Below are positions 59,563 to 64,000 of a stretch of DNA of 64,000 bases, in pieces (position 1 is the first letter of the stretch; each line of letters begins with the position of its first letter). The position numbers and the translations under genes are program-made. The DNA lies in contig CAZHRC010000011.1 in NCBI GenBank assembly GCA_964533865.1, positions 1 to 64,000 of the forward strand, in the 5' to 3' direction. This DNA is from CAZHRC01 sp964533865. GTDB lineage: Bacteria; Bacillota; Clostridia; Tissierellales; Peptoniphilaceae. The notes beneath the pieces were generated by a model, which was not told the DNA's origin, ran no database searches, and worked only from the letters and a program-made list of their open reading frames with translations.

Positions 59563-60399
59563 TTACAGCAGATTCAAGCTCACCGCCATGATCAACATCC
59601 CTGCGATCAACCCGTATATGGAGATGTGGTGTTCACCGTATTCTTCCGAAGCGGGAAGGAGCTCGTCAAGCGAGATAAAGACCATGATGCCCGCTACAGC
59701 GGCAAAGACGATTCCAAAGACAAAGTCATTGAGAAAAGGCGCTAGGAAAAAGTAGCCGACCAAAGCGCCAATGGGTTCTGCCAATCCAGATACGAAGGCG
59801 GCTTTGAGCGCTTTTCTCTTGCTGCCTGTCGCGTGGTAAATTGGCACCGCCACGCTCATCCCCTCGGGGATATTGTGAATGGCGATGGCTATGGCGATGG
59901 ATACGCCAAGGGTTGGGTTTTGAAGCGCCGTGGCAAAGGTGGCCATCCCTTCAGGAAAGTTGTGGATGCCGATAGATACGGCGGTTTTCATCCCTGTGCG
60001 GTAAAGGTCGTTTTTCTTCTTTAAATCCGCCTTGCATGCCGCATCACACTCTTCTTCTTTGAGCTCATCGATAGCCTCCACCGACTGCATATGGTGAGGG
60101 TTGTCCGCTTCAGGAATGAGTTTGTCGATGATGGTGATAAAAAGCATCCCCCCAAAGAAGGCCGCCGTCACCACCCAGTTCGCCGCGTCTTTCGACACCA
60201 CAGCCCCTACCGATTCTAGTGCCATGGGAAACAGCTCCACAAAGGAGACGTAGATCATAACCCCTGCAGATAATCCAAGTGCTGCAGACAAAAATTTAGT
60301 ATTTGTCGTTTTTGTCATAAATGCGATTACCCCACCCAACCCTGTGGCGAGACCTGCGATAAGGGTAAGGCTAAAAGCAATCAATACTGTAACATTCAT
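59563..60399 (-). CDS. zupT: ZIP family metal transporter
   Basis: A 278-residue membrane protein with eight helices. Helix 4 has IGIHNFPEGMATF and helix 5 AIHNIPEGMSVAVPI, the ZIP metal path. A cytoplasmic loop (about 100-130) with HH and Cys residues separates helices 3 and 4. It should import Zn2+ and possibly other divalent metals. GGAGGTG precedes the start. Confidence 0.94.
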   Translation of the reverse strand: MNVTVLIAFSLTLIAGLATGLGGVIAFMTKTTNTKFLSAALGLSAGVMIYVSFVELFPMALESVGAVVSKDAANWVVTAAFFGGMLFITIIDKLIPEADNPHHMQSVEAIDELKEEECDAACKADLKKKNDLYRTGMKTAVSIGIHNFPEGMATFATALQNPTLGVSIAIAIAIHNIPEGMSVAVPIYHATGSKRKALKAAFVSGLAEPIGALVGYFFLAPFLNDFVFGIVFAAVAGIMVFISLDELLPASEEYGEHHISIYGLIAGMLIMAVSLNLL

Positions 60400-60461
60400 T
60401 CGTTCACCTCCGTGACTCGTATTATATCCTTCTATTTTGGTCGGGTTTTCGCCCGTACCTA

Positions 60462-60490
60462 TTGAATTCCCTTTGATATCAGAGTATAAT
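60462..60490 (+). promoter_or_regulatory. promoter of the DUF1858 gene
   Basis: TTGAAT, 17 bases, TATAAT, 36 bases before the start codon. Confidence 0.7.
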
Positions 60491-60525
60491 AGTCGTATAC
60501 CCTATTATAGCAAGGAGGAATACTC

Positions 60526-60711
60526 ATGGAAATCACACGCGATATGATTATCGGTGACATTATTCGCAAGAAACCAGAAACCATCGAAATCTTGTTGAAT
60601 TCAGGATTGGGATGTATCGGTTGCCCTAGCGCACAAATGGAAAGCGTTGAAGAAGCCGCTATGGTCCACGGTCTTAACGTCGACGAGTTGTTGACTAAAC
60701 TAAACGCCTAG
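60526..60711 (+). CDS. DUF1858 domain protein
   Basis: A 61-residue single-domain protein. It matches DUF1858 throughout: DMIIGDIIRKKPETIEILLNSG (given as residues 6-27), then GCIGCPSA with the two conserved cysteines, and a C-terminal helix HGLNVDELLTKLN. Found near hybrid-cluster and iron-sulfur proteins in anaerobes; probably binds metal or acts in redox sensing, not proven. AAGGAGG precedes the start; a terminator follows. Confidence 0.9.
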   Translation: MEITRDMIIGDIIRKKPETIEILLNSGLGCIGCPSAQMESVEEAAMVHGLNVDELLTKLNA

Positions 60712-60726
60712 TTTGCTTCAAAGCGG

Positions 60727-60764
60727 AAGCCGTCTCTACACCAATGTGTGGAGGCGGCTTTTTT
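60727..60764 (+). terminator. terminator of the DUF1858 gene
   Basis: AAGCCG.CTC.ACAC pairs with GTGT.GAG.CGGCTT with few mismatches, then TTTTT. Confidence 0.8.
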
Positions 60765-60766
60765 GT

Positions 60767-61000
60767 TTATTGCAGATTTAAAAGCTGAGCGATTTTTGGT
60801 TGATCAAACCCGAGCACTTGAGTGCCGTCGATGATCACCACTGGTACGCCTCTCAACCCTCTTTCTACAAGCTCGATGCGAGCGCTTTTGTCTTGGGAAA
60901 TATTGCGTTCTGTAAACGCGATGTCATTTTCTTTGAGGTAGTCCTTCACTGACACACAATATGGGCATGTGTCACTGGAATAGACAATTACTTCTGCCAT
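60767..61000 (-). CDS. glutaredoxin-like thioredoxin-fold protein
   Basis: A 77-residue glutaredoxin-like protein with active site DTCPYC (Cys12, Cys15), the cis-Pro in GVPVV and the terminal GFDQPKI segment. The small size and GFD(Q/R) end resemble NrdH-like redoxins. It could re-reduce RNR or other enzymes. AAAGGAG precedes the start. Convergent with DUF1858. Confidence 0.92.
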   Translation of the reverse strand: MAEVIVYSSDTCPYCVSVKDYLKENDIAFTERNISQDKSARIELVERGLRGVPVVIIDGTQVLGFDQPKIAQLLNLQ

Positions 61001-61028
61001 AGTCCTTCTCCTTTCGTTGTTCCCCTTA

Positions 61029-61904
61029 TTAATACCCGGTTTTCCCCGAGCTCAAACAGGCGCTCAAGGCGACAAATGCCTCTAGGCTCAAGTTTTCCGC
61101 TCGAGATTTAGGAGGGATGTTTAAGACTTCCAAACAAGCGCATAACGCTTCTTTTGAAAAGCCCAGCTCCGTGTTCATCAACGAATTGGTGATGGTTTTT
61201 CGCCGTTGGTTAAACCCGCTATGGATCAGTTGAAACAGTGCATCGGAGTCTACCGTTGTTTGGTAGGGGCGCTTTTTCAAATGCACCACGCTACTATCGA
61301 TTTTTGGTGGGGGCATAAACACGGTTTTGGGCGCGGTCAATGCAATGGTAGGCTCAGCGTAATAGCGAATAAACAGGCTCAAACTGCCGTAAGCCTTGTC
61401 CGCTTCTGTCGCCACCATTCGCTCCGCCACTTCTTTTTGAACCATAACCGTAAGAGAAGTAATCGGTAGATCCTCCTCCAAAAGCTTGGCGATAATCGGC
61501 GTGGTGATGTAGTAGGGCAGGTTGGCAACGACTTTCACCGGTTCCCCGTCAAATGCGTCATCGATGAGCTCTTGGATGGAAAGCTTGAGGATGTCGCCTT
61601 CTTTTATGACCACGTTATCGTACTGGCCAAGGGTTTCTTCGAGTACGGGTAACAACCGGCAGTCGATCTCCACAGCCACCACTTTTTTGGCGTGAAGGGC
61701 GAGCTCTTCGGTGAGTGTACCGAATCCCGGACCGATTTCCAAAATGTTGTCTTCAGCCGTCACCTCGGCAGCTTCGGCGATTTTGCGTACAATATTGCCA
61801 TCGATTAGAAAATTTTGACCCAAACCTTTTGAAAATTTAAAGTTGTAGTCGTCGAGCAGTTGTCTGACCCGACCCGGTCGGTACAGTCGCTTATCGGTTG
61901 CCAT
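61029..61904 (-). CDS. rsmA: 16S rRNA A1518/A1519 dimethyltransferase
   Basis: A 291-residue KsgA/RsmA methyltransferase. It has GLGQNFLIDGNI, the SAM-binding ILEIGPGFGTLTEE and the catalytic VVANLPYYITTPI. The ATG at 61904 follows GGAGG and gives the family start (a basic YRPGRVRQLL segment); the open frame extends 44 codons into rnmV. Overlaps rnmV by 14 bases, the usual Firmicutes arrangement. Confidence 0.96.
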   Translation of the reverse strand: MATDKRLYRPGRVRQLLDDYNFKFSKGLGQNFLIDGNIVRKIAEAAEVTAEDNILEIGPGFGTLTEELALHAKKVVAVEIDCRLLPVLEETLGQYDNVVIKEGDILKLSIQELIDDAFDGEPVKVVANLPYYITTPIIAKLLEEDLPITSLTVMVQKEVAERMVATEADKAYGSLSLFIRYYAEPTIALTAPKTVFMPPPKIDSSVVHLKKRPYQTTVDSDALFQLIHSGFNQRRKTITNSLMNTELGFSKEALCACLEVLNIPPKSRAENLSLEAFVALSACLSSGKTGY

Positions 61905-62436
61905 TGACAGCCTCCATTCCAAGGTCAAACTCCTCACGCGTGATACCATAGTGGTTGAGTCTACGCAGCAATTGTTTCGCATTACAATAGCCGATCCCCA
62001 GTGCATCACCCAACGCTTCTCTACGCTGTTGAGCATTGATCCCGTAGGTCAGCCCGTGTTCAAAGAGATCTTCTAAAGTGAACTCCTCTCTCGGTTCAAC
62101 GTCCTCAGGTTTGGCGTTTGATATGGCTTGGCGAATCGACTCGGGAGAGGCGTTTTCGATACCCACATCCCCGTCCGTCGCCAGTGCTTCGCCTCTGGGA
62201 AGCCAGGCGTGTTTTACCCCGTGAACGCCCCGTGCGATGCGACTTCGAATCCGTTCGCCGGCGTAGTCTGGGTCAGTGAGCACGATGACGCCACGTTTTT
62301 CTTGTAAAATCCTCAGTTTTTTGATGAGGCGTACATCAAAATGGTAGCCTCCCGTAGCGATGACTTCGCAGTCTAGCGCTTCTTTCACCCGAGTGATGTC
62401 GTCACGTCCTTCGACGACGATGATTTCTTTAATCAT
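61891..62436 (-). CDS. rnmV: ribonuclease M5
   Basis: A 181-residue Toprim nuclease maturing 5S rRNA, a Firmicutes protein. Toprim motifs are EIIVVEGRDD at the start (catalytic Glu) and VLTDPDYAGERIR (DxD-like). The C-terminal part contains the RREALGDALGIGYCNAKQLL helix pair. The ATG at 62436 overlaps the end of tatD by eight bases. Confidence 0.94.
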   Translation of the reverse strand: MIKEIIVVEGRDDITRVKEALDCEVIATGGYHFDVRLIKKLRILQEKRGVIVLTDPDYAGERIRSRIARGVHGVKHAWLPRGEALATDGDVGIENASPESIRQAISNAKPEDVEPREEFTLEDLFEHGLTYGINAQQRREALGDALGIGYCNAKQLLRRLNHYGITREEFDLGMEAVNGNR

Positions 62437-63202
62437 GGGAAATGCCAAAAAGCCGGCAGGCGTTTTGCCAAGTCTGCTCTGCGAGTTCCTCTTCGCTCAC
62501 CCCGCGAATCTCGGCGATGGCTCGACCCACTTCTACCACATAATGCGGTTCGTTGCGTTTGCCTCTGTGGGGGTGGGGCGTCAAGTAAGGTGAATCCGTT
62601 TCGATCATCAACCGATCCGCAGGCACCATGGCGGCGACTTCTTTAGGTACTCTCGCGTTTTTGAAGGACACTGGACCGCCCAGGGAAATATACCACCCCA
62701 ATGCGAGAAACCGTTCCGCCATTTGAGGGGAATCTGAATAACAGTGCATAACTCCTGTTACTTTTCCTTCAAAGGAACTGAGGATATCATAAGTCTCGCC
62801 GATGGCATCTCGACTGTGGACGATGACCGGCAACCCTAGCTGGCAAGCCAAAGTTAATTGGTCCACAAACGCGCGACGTTGAACATCTCGAGGGCTGTGA
62901 TCATAGTAGTAATCCAACCCAATTTCGCCGATGGCCACCACCTTTGGTAAAGCAGCAGCTCGTCGATAAAAATCGAGAATCTCTTGATCTAACTCCGTTG
63001 CATCGTGGGGGTGTGTGCCCACCGCGGCATAAATCGAATCCTGTGCCATCGCCAAGTCCACCGCGCGGTTGCTCGATAGAAAATCCGCTCCCGGGTTGAG
63101 GACTCGCGCCACACCAGCGCCGAGGTAGCTTTGAATCACCTGTTCTCGGTCTTCATCAAATGCCTTGGCGTCCAGGTGGGCATGGCTGTCAAACCAGCGC
63201 AT
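62429..63202 (-). CDS. tatD: TatD family metal-dependent hydrolase
   Basis: A 257-residue TIM-barrel hydrolase. It has WFDSHAHLDAKAF, GEIGLDYYYD, VIVHSRDA, GVMHCYSDS and MIETDSPYLTPHP, the full set of TatD metal-binding motifs. These enzymes have 3'-5' exonuclease activity on nucleic acids. Start ATG overlaps the metG stop by one base and has GGAGGT upstream. Confidence 0.95.
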   Translation of the reverse strand: MRWFDSHAHLDAKAFDEDREQVIQSYLGAGVARVLNPGADFLSSNRAVDLAMAQDSIYAAVGTHPHDATELDQEILDFYRRAAALPKVVAIGEIGLDYYYDHSPRDVQRRAFVDQLTLACQLGLPVIVHSRDAIGETYDILSSFEGKVTGVMHCYSDSPQMAERFLALGWYISLGGPVSFKNARVPKEVAAMVPADRLMIETDSPYLTPHPHRGKRNEPHYVVEVGRAIAEIRGVSEEELAEQTWQNACRLFGISHD

Positions 63203-64000
63203 TAAGAGACCTCCGTTCCGCTTTCGATATCTTCCAACACGGATAACATGGTTAATTTATCTCCGCCTCCGGCAGCGAGCAACATGCCGTTGGACTCGAC
63301 GCCGCGAAGTTTTACCGGCTTCAAGTTAGTGACTACGATGACCTTTTTGCCGATAAGATCCTCTTTACCGTAGTACTGTTTGATTCCCGATACGATGGTG
63401 CGGATTTCTTCGCCGATTTTTACTTTAAAAACCCATAGCCTATCGGCTTTAGGATGTTCTTCGCAGGCGATGACTTCGCCGACTTTCAATGCGATTTTGT
63501 CAAAGTCGTCTATGGAGATAAAAGCTTCCTGTTCTTTTTCAGGCGCTTCTACAACTTCTTCTTTAGGTACCTCTGCGCCTTGGCGCTCACTGAGCAGTGC
63601 GTTATTTGCTTCGTCCAAACGGATCAACTCCTTTTTAATATCCAATCTCGGGAAGAGATTCTCCCCTTTCTTCACTGTCGTCCCCGGTTTCAATACGTCA
63701 AAAGCCGTAGCACTATCCCATCCCGCTGGTTCAACGCCGAGTTGGGCGAGGATACCGGCTGTGGTTTTGCCCATAAACGGCGTCAGTAACTCGGCTACGA
63801 TTCGAATCGAAGCGCAGAGGTTGTAGAGCACCGAGTCCAACCTTGGGCTGGCTTCTTCCTTACCCAATACCCAAGGCTGGGTTTCGTCGATGTATTTGTT
63901 CGTTCTGCGCACCAACTTCCAAATCTCTTCCAGTGCGCCGCTAAAATTGAGCTCATCCATCAGCCCTTCCACGCGGCCTGAAGTGGATGTCGCCAAGTCT
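63202..64000 (-). CDS. metG: methionyl-tRNA synthetase, C-terminal part (gene runs off the right edge)
   Basis: About 266 C-terminal residues are present. The first part is the anticodon-binding helical domain (NFSGALEEIWKLVRRTNKYI and ETQPWVLGKE, the latter typical of MetG). From about residue 158 of this piece the EMAP-II/Trbp111-like tRNA-binding domain follows: KIALKVGEVIACEEHPKADRL, IVSGIKQYY and VTNLKPVKLRGVESNGML. The catalytic half lies beyond the window, so any internal ATG here is not the real start. Confidence 0.95.
   Translation of the reverse strand, partial: DLATSTSGRVEGLMDELNFSGALEEIWKLVRRTNKYIDETQPWVLGKEEASPRLDSVLYNLCASIRIVAELLTPFMGKTTAGILAQLGVEPAGWDSATAFDVLKPGTTVKKGENLFPRLDIKKELIRLDEANNALLSERQGAEVPKEEVVEAPEKEQEAFISIDDFDKIALKVGEVIACEEHPKADRLWVFKVKIGEEIRTIVSGIKQYYGKEDLIGKKVIVVTNLKPVKLRGVESNGMLLAAGGGDKLTMLSVLEDIESGTEVS

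Noticed and set aside
1..64000. CRISPR arrays, rRNA, tRNA, integrases and intact insertion sequences
   Set aside because: No regularly spaced repeats, no tRNA cloverleaf or rRNA sequence and no intact transposase or integrase were seen.

Overview
The window looks like part of the chromosome of a strictly anaerobic Firmicute, most likely of class Clostridia; I cannot name the genus. Supporting signs are strong AGGAGG-type ribosome binding sites, two T-box leaders, a veg gene, the metG-tatD-rnmV-rsmA order, a B12-dependent (class II) ribonucleotide reductase, a fused molybdenum hydroxylase of the clostridial selenium-dependent xanthine dehydrogenase type, NAD-type glutamate dehydrogenase and several PTS and TRAP uptake systems. 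No oxygen-dependent enzyme, rRNA, tRNA or CRISPR array was seen.

Left part (1-16.3 kb): the edge of an unknown gene, an ABC-F ATPase whose second ATP site looks dead, a YjbR-type protein and a flavodoxin-domain protein. Then comes a long minus-strand operon (10.2 to 3.6 kb) headed by a GntR regulator: a mannose-family PTS (EIIB, a fused EIIC-EIID with an apparent one-base frameshift, EIIA), two amidohydrolase-2 enzymes, an eIF-2B/MtnA-like protein and a BtpA/SgcQ protein. Its substrate is unknown. A second sugar operon (14.8 to 10.4 kb) holds an ascorbate-type PTS, UlaG lactonase and a beta-propeller-like protein. Upstream of it lie a decayed ulaF/araD gene and a divergent DeoR regulator.

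Middle part (16.3-30 kb): arsenic genes (arsR, DUF318 permease, arsC), a DUF2087 gene interrupted by an amber codon, the molybdenum hydroxylase with a polyferredoxin, DUF4256 and CPBP proteins, a protein made of three fused RidA domains, a BFD-like [2Fe-2S] protein, a PTS_EIIC_2 permease, small membrane proteins and glutamate dehydrogenase.

The most interesting block is 30.0-39.4 kb. It holds a TIM-barrel isomerase/dehydratase-like protein, a shikimate/quinate dehydrogenase, an IclR regulator, a three-part TRAP transporter, a thiamin-diphosphate enzyme and type I dehydroquinate dehydratase, all in one minus-strand operon. An HMG-CoA-lyase-like gene is divergent. A repeated ATGATAGAAAA motif sits in the shared promoter region. 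I read this as a catabolic pathway for a hydroaromatic or similar cyclic acid, possibly with ThDP-dependent ring opening. The function is inferred, not proven.

Right part (39.4-64 kb): tyrS with its T-box, cadmium/zinc efflux (cadC-cadA), apbE, a tryptophan T-box in front of trpP and a complete private ECF module, an aromatic-acid-exporter-like protein, class II RNR with DnaA-box-like and NrdR-box-like sites, ispE, veg, and a TPP riboswitch in front of thiD. A gene-poor stretch with decayed sequence and dispersed repeats follows (55.7-58.1 kb). The window ends with an M18 aminopeptidase, a ZIP transporter, a DUF1858 protein, a glutaredoxin and the rsmA-rnmV-tatD-metG housekeeping cluster.
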